Source: Lumnitzera littorea (Eukaryota > Streptophyta > Magnoliopsida > Myrtales > Combretaceae). Taken from it: a stretch of 64,000 nucleotides of DNA. Positions 1-11,581 of this stretch are shown here, piece after piece (position 1 is the stretch's first letter; the number at the start of each line of letters is the position of its first letter). The notes under the pieces were generated by a model. The model was not told where the DNA came from. It ran no database searches and was given only the letters and a program-made list of their open reading frames with translations. Position numbers and translations under genes: made by a program. The stretch covers positions 25,741,887 through 25,805,886 of the forward strand of contig JAMXBB010000011.1 of assembly GCA_024138015.1 (NCBI GenBank), given 5' to 3'.

Positions 1-2057
1 TCCACTAAAGCGAAGCTGCCTTGAAACGAGGCGAGCTTAGCTTTGTTAATTATCATTTATTTTGACGATCAAATATCCGAGCCTGAAAATGTTCGACTAC
101 GAAAAAAAAATAAAAAGGTTCTTTTTTCCTTTCATATGCTAACAATTCTATCTAGAATCATTAAATGGTCTATAAATTTGAAACGTAAAATCGAAACGTA
201 AAAATATAAATTTCTACTACTTATATAAAATAGTTTTAAAAAATTATAAATTTACTTATAGTAATTATTCAAATTTTGAAATGCATGATGAAAATAAAAA
301 ATAAATAAACTAATTAAGGCTTTTTTCCCATAAAAATACTTAATACATAATCTGATATGCATAGAAGAAGGACAAATAGTGCTAAAACTAAAATTTTTCT
401 CTATTTAAAAAAAAGCTACAAATTAAATAAAACCAAACATTTCAAACTCATTTTAAGTTATTGACAGTATAAAATAAAGCATATAGTTTTCCTTATAAAC
501 TTTGTTATTGGAGTTGAAACTTAAATAAAAGTTATAAACATAAAATAAGAGATTGGGAGAGAGAAAGAGATAAAAAAATGAAATAGGACAGGACAGATGT
601 TGAAATACCTTAATAGTTAATGACTCATAAAAGGTTAGTTGTATTTTTTTTTTCTTTAATTTTTTTGTTTATTCAACTTAGATATGTAAAATTAGTAAAC
701 TCGATAAAAAAACATAAATTTCTACCAAGTTTATATGTAAACTTAATTAAAAACTTAAGTTTTTATAAAAAAAAAATTTACATTTAAGTTAACTTAAAAG
801 AGTCACCTAAAATCGTAAACTTATAGAATCTCATAGGTAAAATCATGATTTTAATAACTATGCATATGGTGGCTTGAATTGCTTGATCTCTTATTTATTA
901 CATTAATATGATATCTATTGGGTTATGAATGTTACTAATGATAGTGCGATAATTGAGATATATACATACATACATATATTTATATATATTTATATTGCCA
1001 AGTGTAATTGATATATATGTTTAAAAGCTTTTATATTATTACAAACTAATGAGTAATCCACCTTTGTTTATATATATACACTATTTTATACCTTGTTGTA
1101 TCGAATTATACTTGTAAAATTCATCTTAAAGTTGTGGAATAGTTGATTTATTCTTTTTTCTGTCACCTAAAATCAATGGTGAATTGCATGTACATTTTCC
1201 CTAGCCAAATTGTGATGCCTTCTTTCTACTCTAGCATAACATAGGATAAGGAGGGATAAAACATCGCATATCTTTTGTACCATGTTTAATTCACAAACTA
1301 CTACATGTAATTTTTCTGTAATATCTTTTCCTTGTTGTGGTTAAGATGGTGTTTTTAAGGTAGTAGTAACAGCATGGTGATGGTCATGGTTATTGGCAAT
1401 GCAATATTAATAGTGAGGTGGTAAGGTAGTTAATAAAATTATGCAAATAAGTTAAACAAGCTATAATCAAATGAGTTTTACAAAGCAACCCATTTTAATG
1501 CGTTTAGTAAGTTGGTTGAGATTCTCAATCTATCTCAACTTATGGTGAGCTAATTGCCAAAATAAGTTGAATAAAGATATTTATTCATATAATTTCACAT
1601 AATAGGTAACTAAATATATATTTTCATAAATTAATCAACTAAGAAACCAATTTTTTCTCCAATTTAGGATGATTAGAAGAAGAATGGATTGGTAGACATA
1701 ATGATTTAGTATACTAAGTGAAGTGAGTCACAATCTAGCTAATTTAGTAGATTTATTCATATGATAAACCGATGGCTAATGCACCAAAGATAAGGGTTAC
1801 AAGTTAAGTGGGGCAACTTAGTCCGTTACCATGATTGGTCAATTTACTCTAATATAAGAGTTAAATGGATTGGCTTAATGAATCCATTTACTAAACAAGT
1901 TGAAAAAACTAATACTCCAAATCCATTATTTTTTTTCTCTACCAAATGAGTCAATCCACTGCCTCAACCCAATTGCAATTCTCTGTAGGTAAAGGTGGAG
2001 GTGATGGCATAGCAGCATAGTAGCTAACTGAAGGCTACAATAATTGTGGTGATGTAG
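1..2057. other. AT-rich intergenic spacer
   Basis: No open frame of gene-like composition and no recognisable family domain was found on either strand. There are A/T homopolymer tracts and a short TA/CATA-rich stretch near 960-1000. Around 1500-1960 the text (for example 'tttagtaagttggttgag' and, inverted, 'acttgtttagtaaatgg') looks like decayed MITE arms, but I could not set ends. I see nothing else in it. Confidence 0.6.
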
Positions 2058-2705
2058 TAGTGATAGGTATGGGTGAGAAAAAGATAGATCAAATCAAATT
2101 GAAAATACGTTTTTTCTTATAATTTGGTTTAGAAAATTTCTAATCCTAATCAAATTGAAAATTTTATAATTAGTTTAGAAGGATAAATCGAACCAAACTA
2201 TTTTATAAAAAACATGGTAGTATTTTACTTCAACTAAAGAATGTCTTTTGTTATAATATATTACTTTAAAAAATTTTAATTTACGTTTATTGAAATGTCC
2301 ATGTATTAAAATTTTTAATTACCATAAAATATAAATTATATTTGTAGACTCAAAATTTATACTATATGTTATTTTTATAAATAAAATTAGCCATTAAAAC
2401 ATATTTGAAAATTTTTAGTCATATGAATATTAATTTCATCAATCTTTATCACAATAATACTTGTTATTTTTAAATCAATTTAATACTTTTTATATGAAAT
2501 TACATGTTTTGTAAATATATTTTTCTAAACTATAAGATATAGTTCAATTCATAAATCAAACTGGAATTTGATGGTTTGAAAAAATTCCCAATCTAAACCG
2601 TACAGTTTAGTTCAAAGTTATAAAAAACCAAACTGCACTTTTATGATTTGTTTTTATTTGGACTGAAAATCAAACCAAACCAATCTACACTCACTCATAG
2701 TGATA
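2058..2705. mobile_element. hAT-like MITE with 8-bp target duplication
   Basis: A perfect 8-bp direct repeat, tagtgata, flanks the segment (2058-2065 and 2698-2705). Inside it the ends are inverted and similar: tatgggtgag on the left and ctcactcata on the right, whose reverse complement is tatgagtgag. Subterminal AAACCAAACC-type motifs lie in opposite orientations at the two ends. An 8-bp duplication plus short terminal inverted repeats and repeated subterminal hexamers is the usual pattern of hAT-superfamily non-autonomous elements. There is no coding capacity. The 8-bp duplication is seen directly; the superfamily is inferred. Confidence 0.6.
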
Positions 2706-3586
2706 AGGATGGTTTGAAGGCTTTGATTAAAAGGCATCTTTTATTTAGTGAATAAGATTTCATAAGTTATAGGTGGTGCCAAATTTTTAAACTTTTTGTT
2801 GTTCATTATTATTCAATGTCGATATTTATTATATAAACTAAGCATTATATAATAAATTGTATCTAATTAATTAAGAGTGTGTATATATATATATATATAT
2901 GCTTACATATTATTTGTCTAATTAGATATTTGGAATACCCTTTATATTATGACATAAAACAAAAGGAAAAAGAATACCTTGTATGGTATGTTCAAGTTGT
3001 ACCTTCATTCAAACATGAAAATTTCCAAGCTCAATTAAGATTAGGAAGCTATGGTGCCATATTGGAGTGTGTATGAGTTGAATTAAAAGAAGTAGTTTTG
3101 AGCTCAACTAGAAAGTTTATACGGTTTGATCTTGGCTCAAGCATAATAAGGCTTAAAATTTTAAGATCAAGTGTTACTTAATAAGTTGGACTTTGGGTTA
3201 GCTAAACTTTTCTAAGATGATTACTCAAAAATAGTTTATTTCCTTTAAAAAATCTAAAGGTTAAACTTCACCTAAATGGCTAATATATGATTAAAATTCA
3301 TTCAAGTTCAATTAAGTTTAAAGGCTTATCATATCAAATATATTATAAGACCAAGCTGGAATGGATAAACTATTTAAGTAATTCAAATTTAAGTTCGGTC
3401 TCACACCGAATTTGAGAAATTTTTTAAGTTATTATAGATCTTGTTTGCAACCCTAGCCAACACCCTCCATGGTCCATCCCGATATTTCGCCATTTCATTC
3501 GAAGCAATGTTGGGTATTGAAACTTTTAACAAAACAAATAAAAGACGTTGTAGAGATTGAGAAAAAATAGTAGCCACACTTACTAC
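2706..3586. other. AT-rich spacer with (TA)n
   Basis: Contains a short TA dinucleotide run at about 2881-2900. No gene-like open frame or recognisable element was found. Confidence 0.5.
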
Positions 3587-4152
3587 TAGGATTGGGTAAA
3601 AAAACAGTGAACTATAAATCAAACCATAAACCAAACCGAACCGAACTGAAAAATCAATTCTTTTGTAAACTGTTTTGTTTACGATTCGATTTGATTATGT
3701 ATAAACAGTTTGCAATTCAGTTCGGTGAAATGAATTAAACTATATCATTTTGAATCGAATTGTTTAGTTAAATAAAAAAAATTATGCAATTATTTTGTAC
3801 TTTTTTATTTTTTTTTCCATCAATCTTCATAAATTTCATCATATTTTTCATATATTATTATTCTTTATCATAATTTTATGTTAATTATTAAGATTAAGTT
3901 AAGTAAATTCCATTTGAAATTTCATATTTATTGGAAATAAAAATGTTAAGTAAAAATTTAATACAAAAAGTTCAAATCGTAGACCGAACCGAACCGAACC
4001 GAACCGAACCAATTTTAATTAAGTTCGAAAAATTTATAAACCAAACCTTATGGTTAGGCTCGACTTCCAAAAAAAGATCGAATCATTATATTAGGTTTGG
4101 TTCGGTAAGGAGGGCAAACTGTACTAAACCGAACCTCGCTTACCCTTGCCTA
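3587..4152. mobile_element. degenerate hAT-like MITE rich in GAACC repeats
   Basis: The left end reads taggattgggtaa and the reverse complement of the right end reads taggcaagggtaa, matching at 10 of 13 positions. Both subterminal regions carry repeated aaccgaacc motifs in opposite orientations (near 3632-3652, 3983-4008 and 4096-4136). The flanking 8-mers share only about 5 of 8 bases (ttac common), so the target duplication is weak. Ends like TAGGGNTGGGNAA with AACCGAACC subterminal repeats are typical of Ac/Ds-like plant elements. The short open frame inside is a by-product of the pentamer repeat, not a gene. Confidence 0.45.
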
Positions 4153-4225
4153 TTACAAAAAAGGCAATAACAATAATGAAAAGTATCCCAAGATTTGGTG
4201 TTTCTAAGGAGACTCTTGTCAAGAG

Positions 4226-4390
4226 TGTATCAAAGTATGTATATGAAACTAAAAAAAAAAAAAAAGAATGAGTTTTTATACAAATATAGGTCATTTTCCA
4301 AAAAATAATACAAAAAATGGTACCTTGAAAAAAATATTCATCATATGGTATGTTATTTTTTAACACTACATGCACCTTCAGTGTTAAAAA
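4226..4390 (+). repeat. left long terminal inverted repeat of the MULE
   Basis: Blocks such as ccaaaaaataatacaaaaaa (about 4298-4317) and tgttattttttaacactac (4351-4369) match the reverse complement of 9090-9234, with a ~25 bp insertion in this copy. Its inner edge contains a perfect 11-bp hairpin: tttttaacact at 4357-4367 and agtgttaaaaa at 4380-4390, with a 12-nt loop. Confidence 0.6.
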
Positions 4391-4889
4391 CTGTGGAACT
4401 TTAGCCCATTAAAGGAGCATGTATTATGTGTGCCTTCAATGGATTCCATATACAGTGAAGGCGCAAGTAGTGTATACACTTGCAGTATATTTTAAAGGTA
4501 TATTCACTAAATGTACCTTCTTTTGTTTCCACCCACATATTATAAACAAAATGAAAATTTAATACAAAATACATCATTTTGTACATATACTATCGGTCGA
4601 TACAAAACCTCAAACTATACAACCATGTTATCATTCTCCAACATTAACTCCTAATGTCGATAGGCACAATAAGAAAACTCAGCATATGGAATAGTTGTCC
4701 ATTCACCATAAGAGTTTATTACAATTAAAAATAATAAAAAAATTGTAATGCCGTAACATAAAAAGCTTACCACAAACTGTGACATTTGATGAAAGCTATA
4801 CTAAGATTCAAATAATAAGTATATATGCAAAATATGTGCTTTCTTCATGTCAATACAATTGCATATGAAAATTACAAAACCTATCTATT

Positions 4890-5740
4890 ATCACCTATGC
4901 CTAGTGAAGGTTCTGACTGCACGAAATAGAAGTGAATACCTCCGGTCGTTTGGTGTCTGCAAAGGCTGAGGTGGTGAATCCTCAAGATCCCTAGGAGAGA
5001 CTTGGTCGACTGGAGGACTTGATTATAGTTAGGTGATGCCTTCACCCATAAAGGGCTACATGTAGGTCAAATGCCACTTTTGAGTTGCTAGTAGTGTCAT
5101 GACATCCAACCGATGTTGGAACTTGAGAGTCATGTAAGAACTAGATTCAGTTCTAGCGCTGGATTCAAGCCCCAAAGTGGAAGCAACTCTAGATCCGAGG
5201 TATGTATCGTGTTCAGCGCTGATGTAGTTAAGGTCTATAGAATGTCACCCATGTGATGGCACATCGTCATTGTAGTATCCCCTACTACATCTAGATTAAG
5301 CCTTGCCTCCTTGAACTCAAGCTCTAACTCTAGGTGATATATGAAGAGTTGGCATATCCTTGTCTGTAGGTGATCCTTGCTCCCCGTCGTGGTCCCCATG
5401 GTGTAGTTGCTACACCCCCTCATACTATAGGTAGATGATGAGGCCGTTATGCTGCTCAATGAACTGCAGCGCTACATCTCCAATAACGAGCGTTGTAGGA
5501 TAGTCAACTGCCAACTGCACATCTTTAAGCGAGTCCACCTAAAACAAATAGACATCTAGATGTCAGAATAGATAATAACAAGTATGTATGAGTATAGAAA
5601 CAATTGGATGATTGCACAAGCACTTACCAGTCGAATGATAATAGCTCCCTAGTATGTAATGTAACAAAGGGTGATTTGTCGGTACCATGACCAGTAGCTC
5701 AGGTTGACTCCATGGGGACCTTAGATGTGTACTAAAAATC
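4890..5740 (-). pseudogene. plant mobile domain protein, C-terminal part, decayed
   Basis: Downstream of the solo LTR the minus strand resumes with GPHGVNLSYWSWYRQIT (about 5711-5661), which fits the PMD consensus 'P-hGP...YM-WYR-IT-R'. Then come ALQFIEQHNGLIIYL-like text (about 5478-5440), an EFKEARL helix and a C-terminal PPQPLQTPNDRRYS...RTF-RHR tail (about 4965-4900), which is like the tails of PMD proteins annotated as 'phosphatase 7 long form' homologues. Stops are frequent. The pieces fit the upstream half in order, which supports one ancestral gene. Confidence 0.5.
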
Positions 5741-7075
5741 CGTGTCCTTGTGATGAGTTCTTAATTACACATATTGTATTTAGTGATTTTTTATGATTTT
5801 CCTTGATATTTGAGTTTATTTTTAGATAATAATACCTAATTGAGTAAAATTTTATTTTCTAGATTTTGAAATGATCTACGTGAAAAAAAGAGAAGATAAA
5901 AAAAAGTTTTACTCAAATTGGAGCTAAAATGAGTAAGTTATAAAGGTTTGAAGATCGATACAACCGTTTCCAAGCAAAATTGGAGTTGATTTTCTATTGT
6001 TACAGCCTAAGACACAAACATGTCTTCAGTCATGTTGTTTCCAGTTTAAAAAAAAAAAAAAAGACAAATGTGAAGTATAGTCAAAGACACGACCAAAAGA
6101 TACTATTATGTCTCCGGTCGTGTCTTTTACAGCTAACTTTTTTTTTTTTTTATCTTTTCATATATAAAACCTTGTTAGGGTTTACTTGGAGAAACTTTTT
6201 GGCACTACTTTTAGGAAGTTTTTAAAGCTAAGAACAATTAAGAAAGCGAAGAGAAAAGAAGATTTCAAGATTTAATTTTGTTTGGATTTCATAATGTTTC
6301 TTTCTATTCTTTTCTATACTTTATTTTTAGGTTCTTATTTCACGATGTATAGAGAGTAAAGCCTTAGTATCTAGGTTTTGTTGAACCTAAATCTATTCAT
6401 GTGACATAATTAGTATTTAATTAATTTAGTTCTTTATTATTTTCTTGATTCAACTACGTTTACTTCACGATTTAGGTTATTATTTCCACGGATAGTAATT
6501 TAGAGTTGGATATCTTATAAGAGAATTGGGAGATTTCTTATAAGATTAAATCTAGACATAATTAATGAGGGTTGTTACGAGATTAAAGATAGTTTGCAGG
6601 ATTTTTCCGAAATTTCAAGTTATAGAGTAGAGAATTCGTTGTTCAATAATACAATTTTAGTTCATACTATTAAGAAGAGATTCTAATAGGTAATTCTAGG
6701 GTTAGGGTTAATGAACTTGAGAAAATGGTTAGCTTTAATAGGGAATTCTCCCGATCAAGGAACATTAAAGAATGAATAGATTATCTTTAGGAAAATCACA
6801 TGTTAGATCTAAGGGAAGCAAGATCTAAGTACAATATTGAACCTTGAATTAATTGAATTGTTTTCTTGTTAATTCTTGAATTACATCTTAGTTAATCTTT
6901 AATATTATTTTTAATAGTAATTTAGATTTACTTCTTTAAGTTTTTTGAAATTTAATTTGCTGGTTAGATAATAAACATCTAATGAGTACCAATAATAGTA
7001 CTGATCCTTATGGGATCGACATTTAGACTCATATCCGCTATATTATAAACTAATAAGTGCACTTGCCTACATCAC
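5741..7075 (+). mobile_element. solo LTR (Ty3/gypsy type) inside the PMD
   Basis: This block separates two adjacent parts of the PMD, so it is an insertion. It has the look of a plant Ty3/gypsy LTR. A TATA box (catatataaaacc, about 6159-6171) is followed by a leader, and there are paired GACACGACC/GGTCGTGTC motifs (6084-6130). Near the right end, ccttatgggatcgacattt and gtgcacttgcc match the usual 3' LTR text of Tat/Athila-like elements. No PBS or internal region follows, so it is a solo LTR. A clear 5-bp target duplication was not found, and the ends are accurate only to about 10-15 bp. Confidence 0.5.
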
Positions 7076-7079
7076 TCTA

Positions 7080-7955
7080 ACCCTAAGTTTGGATGTATGT
7101 AGCATGTATCTTAATCCAGTCAACATCTATCTTACCATAGAGGTCTAGTTGATGAAGTTGCTCAGAGGTGTCCACATCCTGTAGAGGGTGCTAGTATCCA
7201 TCGAATTGCTAGATGATATGGTTGAGGAAACACCACTCAATAATGTGGAAACATATGAGTAGCACTTAAGCAATCCAAATGTATCGCCTAGTTGTACAAA
7301 AATGCAGCAGCAACTGCGATAACTCCTTCGTATATGGCTCCCAAACAACCTGAGGGGAAAAAAAAATAAGAGTCAACAAATGTTGGTAGTGAGGTATGAC
7401 AGTAGAAATAAATAGAAAAAGAGTTGTCATATCTTACTTGCTATGCCATTTACAGGTTAAATGTTGTACGATATGCATCCATTATATGCATGAGATGCTG
7501 AGTAGTATCCCGTACTACCTTCCATCTAGTCGATAATGGCTTATCTCGATAGATAGTAAAACTATATCGACTAAGCAAGGCAATATGTGGGAATCTATCC
7601 TAAGCTAAGACTTTTAGAAAAATTGTGACCCCTTCAAGCTCATGTGAGTCTAAAGAGGAAATAAAGCATACTTGTCTATATAACCATGCCAAGCAAGTAG
7701 CCCTCTAACCGAACTGCCTAGTGATAGAGAAGTCCTCCAACAATGGCAGGAACATGAGGTGTACTAGATTGGAGGATTTATCCGCAAAGATAAATCCCCC
7801 CCCCCCCATTAAGCTAAGTATGTACGCATGCGCCTACTACCACACCATTTCGTTGTCTACCCTACAAGGAAGTATCTAGAAGTGCTTTTGCAACCATGTA
7901 AGAGACATGTGTGCTCCCCTCATCTAAGCAGGCTTGACGCTCAACAACCTCTCCC
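7080..7955 (-). pseudogene. plant mobile domain (PMD) protein, N-terminal and central part, decayed
   Basis: Minus-strand reading from about 7955 to 7670 gives, across frameshifts, the PMD signature order: MRGAHMSLTWL, a short spacer, AHAYILSLMGG, FADKSSN.VHLMFLPLLEDF, then ATCLAWLYRQVC. It continues DSHELEG, DRFPHIA, and after an intron-like gap WEPYTKELSQLL (about 7345-7310), RYIWIA, LICFHIIEW and DVDWIKIHATYI (about 7120-7085). PMDs occur in MAIN/MAIL-type nuclear proteins and in plant transposons. Here stops and a 12-C homopolymer (7796-7807), which breaks the frame at the GG-FADKS motif, show it is not functional. The reading stops at a solo LTR and resumes at 5740. Confidence 0.65.
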
Positions 7956-8636
7956 CTACATCAGCCCAACTCTCGTCATCACCCTTCTCTCCACATACGG
8001 ATCATAAGACTCTTCGTGTTCAATAATAGGACCTAATACTTCATCAAACTGCTCATTTGTGATATCAACGTACCTATGGTCAATGAAATCCATGTACGAT
8101 TCATTTGACAAATTTACATTCGCTTGCTCCATACCGGTCATCGTAGACTACACATGGGGTGTCAAAAGGGTCAAAGTGTCTAATTGTTTTATTTCATGCT
8201 CGACTCAAGCACTCAATTCCTTACTATACCTTATGTATACTTCTTAGATACTTCATTTTCCAAAAGACTCGACCATCTTCATGAAATTTTCAACATCTTT
8301 ATAATCTCTAATGGCCATCAACTTATAAGTAACTCTAACATCATGAAAAAAAAGACACCTATGTACAATTTCAACTCCATTTGAGCCAACTTTAGCACCT
8401 CTGCAAATTCTCTAAAAGAAATTAGAAAAGTTTGAATTCTTCCTAATCTTCAGGTTCTTAACGGGCTCCCTATCATACTTTGGCCCCAAGATACCCATCA
8501 TAATGTTTTCATTCGTATACACAATAATTTTCACATAATTTGCCATTTCCACCCTAATAAGGCTATCATGAACCGAAGATTTAGATGACATAAAATACTT
8601 TAACGACATACCGAGCAACAACTTAACAAATTGCAT
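7956..8636 (-). pseudogene. MuDR-type transposase N-terminal domain, decayed
   Basis: Read from 8636 downward, the start gives a protein with a segment of the type VKIIVYTNENIM followed by YDREPVKNLKIRKN. Further on come YKLMAIRDYKDVENFMKMVESF and an EVYI-like strand (a short motif is quoted; frames change). This order is the ubiquitin-like N-terminal module that opens many plant Mutator-like transposases, where RDDEDV and LYIEV motifs close the domain. The lower part (8141 to 7956) is an open acidic linker with FIDHRYVDITNEQFDEV. At least two frame changes and several stops separate the pieces. It lies directly upstream of the PMD on the same strand, so the two were probably one protein. Family assignment is from memory of the motif pattern. 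Confidence 0.5.
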
Positions 8637-8849
8637 AATGTCATCTCATTAAATTGTATAAGACATTACCTAACTTCTCTCATTAGTTCTACCAAACACG
8701 CTATGAGTGCCCAAAAAATATAACAATTTCAAAATGTACACTAACATTTTCCATACTTACATTCCTAAAACTTATTTATTTAACAACATAAATTCTCTAA
8801 TCTATACAGCCATAACAAATTTCCATGAAAAATAAATAAATTAGAAAAC

Positions 8850-8944
8850 ATGATGTAAGGTATGGATTATTACCTAATTACTCAGTATATGTAATATATT
8901 ATCAATTAAAAAAAAATATGATGTAAGGTATGGATTATTACCTA
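8850..8944 (+). repeat. 27-bp direct repeat pair
   Basis: The sequence starting atgatgtaaggtatggatta occurs at 8850-8876 and again, identical over 27 bp, at 8918-8944. The 41 bp between them include an A-run. It lies just inside the right terminal repeat of the MULE and may be a small tandem or footprint duplication. Confidence 0.7.
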
Positions 8945-9089
8945 TTTTAGACTTTTACTAGTGCAAAAAAATGGATGGTTACTTCAACCCTGTGTTTCCT
9001 CTTGTTTCATCTATGTTTTTAATGTTTCAAATTGTGAGAATGGCGAAAATGAGACCAGGCTATGCAGATTTGTTTTTTTTATATCTAGT

Positions 9090-9234
9090 CGATAGAAGTG
9101 CAAGCATTGCATGTGCCTTTAGCGTTAAAAATAACAAAAAGATGGGGCCCTTTTCTGTATTATTTTTTGGCAAAAGATCCGTATTTGTATGAAATCCCAA
9201 AAAAAAAAAAAAAAAAACATAATCCGATACAAGT
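9090..9234 (-). repeat. right long terminal inverted repeat of the MULE
   Basis: The reverse complement carries ccaaaaaataatacagaaaa and tgttatttttaacgctaaa in the same order and spacing as the left repeat, apart from the insertion in the left copy. A long poly-A run (about 9199-9217) lies near the outer end; the left arm has a homopolymer at the corresponding place. The similarity continues outward to about 9234 (ttgtatc against gtgtatc). Confidence 0.6.
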
Positions 9235-9388
9235 TGTGGTGAAAAATAGGGCATAGCCAATTGTTACTTCCCTTTTCCTCCATCTCCTTAATCCATACAT
9301 GATATTTTTTTAAACTCTATCTCCATGTTTGCCATTGCTAATGCTACTTAGACCACCCTATCTTAATTATGTGATATACAATATTATA

Positions 9389-10260
9389 AGCCTTAGTTTG
9401 GTATAGGTCACATAAGCTATTTCAAGTCTCAAATTGTTGAGAAAAGCTTTAATCATGCACCACAAAACGGGCAAGATTTCATTTGATTCTCATTCGATTT
9501 TATTTAAGGATATGCAACTAAATTTTTAGATTGTTGAACCCATCAAAAGGCCATCAACAACCACCCATTAGTATTTTTTTTTTTTAAGAAAAAGATAAAT
9601 GCAAGGGTTTTGATCAAGTTGTACAACTCGATTGGACTTTCTTCTTATTTCTCTATTTCTTTTTAAATGATCATGTGTGGCCACTCACAATTAGGAAAAG
9701 GGTCACGTTAGGTTAAACAACCTACTTTTTAATGTGGTTTACAACTCATCAAAGTTTTCGTAACCAATTAGGCTACCCTAAGGTCAAGAGATGATTAAAA
9801 CTATTTTTTTAATTTACTACCCTTTTTATTTTTTTAATTTCTAATTTTTCTATTTTTAATTAATTATAATGTTATATATTACAACTATCTACATCAATAC
9901 TTTTATATATATTTTTTATTTTTTAATCTTGTAATTTCGTTTTTTATTATTTATTTTTTTATTTTTTAGCAATTTTATATGTTTTTTAATTTTTAATTTA
10001 TTTATACATGTTAGAGTTATGTGGTAGATAACTGCCACACAAGAAAAAGCTAAGGGTGTTACAATAAGGATATCTTATTTTAATTATTTACTAAAACGTT
10101 AATAATTTATTTAAACTTATTTGGTATCCTTTCGTATATCTTAGAGCCATGGTTTGGTTTAAGAAGCTATTTCAGTTTGGAATAGTTGAGAAAAGCTTTA
10201 ACTATACACCATAAAATGGGTAAGATTTGATTTGATTTCCTTAATTACATGTAGTAAAAT
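9389..10260 (+). repeat. diverged ~100-bp direct repeat pair
   Basis: Copies at about 9389-9490 and 10140-10238 share the order: tttggt, aagctatttca, gttgagaaaagcttta, caccacaaaa/caccataaaa, and gggcaagattt/gggtaagattt. The spacer is very T/A-rich (9770-10010). They could be remnants of two related insertions or the ends of a short element; no target duplication was found. Confidence 0.45.
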
Positions 10261-10599
10261 TTTGGCGTTTAAGGAATTTTCACCCCTAAAATCCACCAGT
10301 AGATTAAGAGCATGAAATGCTTGTTTCAAGCAATTCATTAATCATTGTTCAAAATATTCAAATCTTTATGATGATCATATAATTCATATAAAGAAGTCCA
10401 ATTATAAGAGAACTCATGGTTTGTACTCATAGTAGCATCAAAATGATTATACACTTAAAGATTCAAATTTTAATGTTGATGTATATATAAATTATTACAA
10501 TTAAGGTAGCAAGTGGATATTAATTGTTCTATATTAGCTACTTTATGTATGTTCTAACTAATCATATTTCAAGGGACTCTCTAAAATATGGTATGGTTA

Positions 10600-10775
10600 C
10601 CTTTTATTTTAGTAAATCACTCCAATTTAATGCAAATCATGTCCATTTACAGTAAAAATGAAACTATTCACAGTTTTGATCAACAATTTTCATTGAAGCT
10701 ATCAATAGTTTCTATTTTACTATTGAAGGGTATTATTTTATTATAAATTAGAGTAATTTGTAAAATTCAAAATCA
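10600..10775. mobile_element. foldback MITE
   Basis: The left arm (attttagtaaatcactccaa, from 10606) pairs with the right arm, whose reverse complement starts attttacaaattactctaat (ending at 10766). The pairing runs through agtaaaaatgaaactatt against agtaaaatagaaactatt, so nearly the whole element is one imperfect hairpin with ~75 bp arms. The core actattgatagctt also occurs in the element at 16043-16260, suggesting one family. There is no coding sequence. Confidence 0.55.
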
Positions 10776-11581
10776 TATATTAATTTTTTTAAGTATGTAA
10801 ATATAATTGGTAAGAGGATACATGATATCATGAATTGATAATAGCATAATAATCCATTTTCAAGCCACTAGAAAATTTCTTTATAGTTAGGTAGGATGAA
10901 CTTTTCTTAAAAGACCGAGAATGACTTATGTTCTCTTTTCCTTTTAATTTTTTCTTAATTTCAGTTTTCCCTAAAATATTTAGCTATTAGAAAATACAAT
11001 GCCAACAATTTGGTATCAATTGCTAATCTGAGTACTTTCTTTTCAATATTTTAGCCAGTAGAGTAATCGAGTCATTGAACCTCCAAGAAGACATTGTAGG
11101 CTAGTGATGCTTGAAGTCTTAGGACAAAGAAACCTAGCAGTCCTAACTAGAGTGACCTACAACACCAAATAAGGGTAAATAGAACAACTGAAGGTTATTT
11201 GGTGGGATTACTTCTATACTTAAGTCAATTATATTCATGTAGAGATATGCACCTCCAATTAGCAATATGCTCAAATACAAAGTTAAGTAAGTATGTATAT
11301 TGTTACCTTTAGGAGGGAAAAGCTTGGTGTATATATAGTTTGGATCCTAAGCTTCAGTAAACTCATAACATCCAACCTAAGATATCTTGTCTTAAGTTTT
11401 ACAGGTTTGAGATTAGTATGATCTTCTAACACTATCAAGGTATGATTGTTTTGAACCTTATGACTGTCTTCTTTCATTTAATGCATAGTTGTATCATATG
11501 TTTGGACCATGTAGGCTTTAATAGGGAAAGACCCCTAAATATCACATCACATTTAATATATCATAGTTGTCATATGGAAGG
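10776..11581. other. spacer without recognisable genes
   Basis: AT-rich sequence with short open frames only. I see no family signature on either strand. Confidence 0.5.

Larger units (their letters stand above)
4226..9234 (-). mobile_element. Mutator-like element (MULE) carrying a plant mobile domain gene
   Basis: About 150 bp at the left end (4226-4390) recurs inverted at the right end (9090-9234). Between them, on the minus strand, lies a decayed gene with a MuDR-type N-terminal domain (7956-8636) followed by a plant mobile domain (PMD, 7080-7955 and 4890-5740). A solo LTR (about 5741-7075) sits inside the PMD. Long terminal inverted repeats and a MuDR N-terminal module point to the Mutator superfamily. 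I found no DDE catalytic core or SWIM zinc finger, so it was probably non-autonomous or has lost that part. The exact ends and the 9-bp target duplication could not be set by eye. The stretches 4391-4890 and 8640-9090 hold only subterminal repeats and AT-rich filler. Confidence 0.6.

Noticed and set aside
3931..4170. Open frame with an RTEPNRTEPN repeat
   Set aside because: The protein repeat comes only from the GAACC pentamer repeat of a MITE.
4361..4375. CACTA element end (cactacatgcacc)
   Set aside because: No matching inverted end was found; the text is part of the MULE terminal repeat hairpin.
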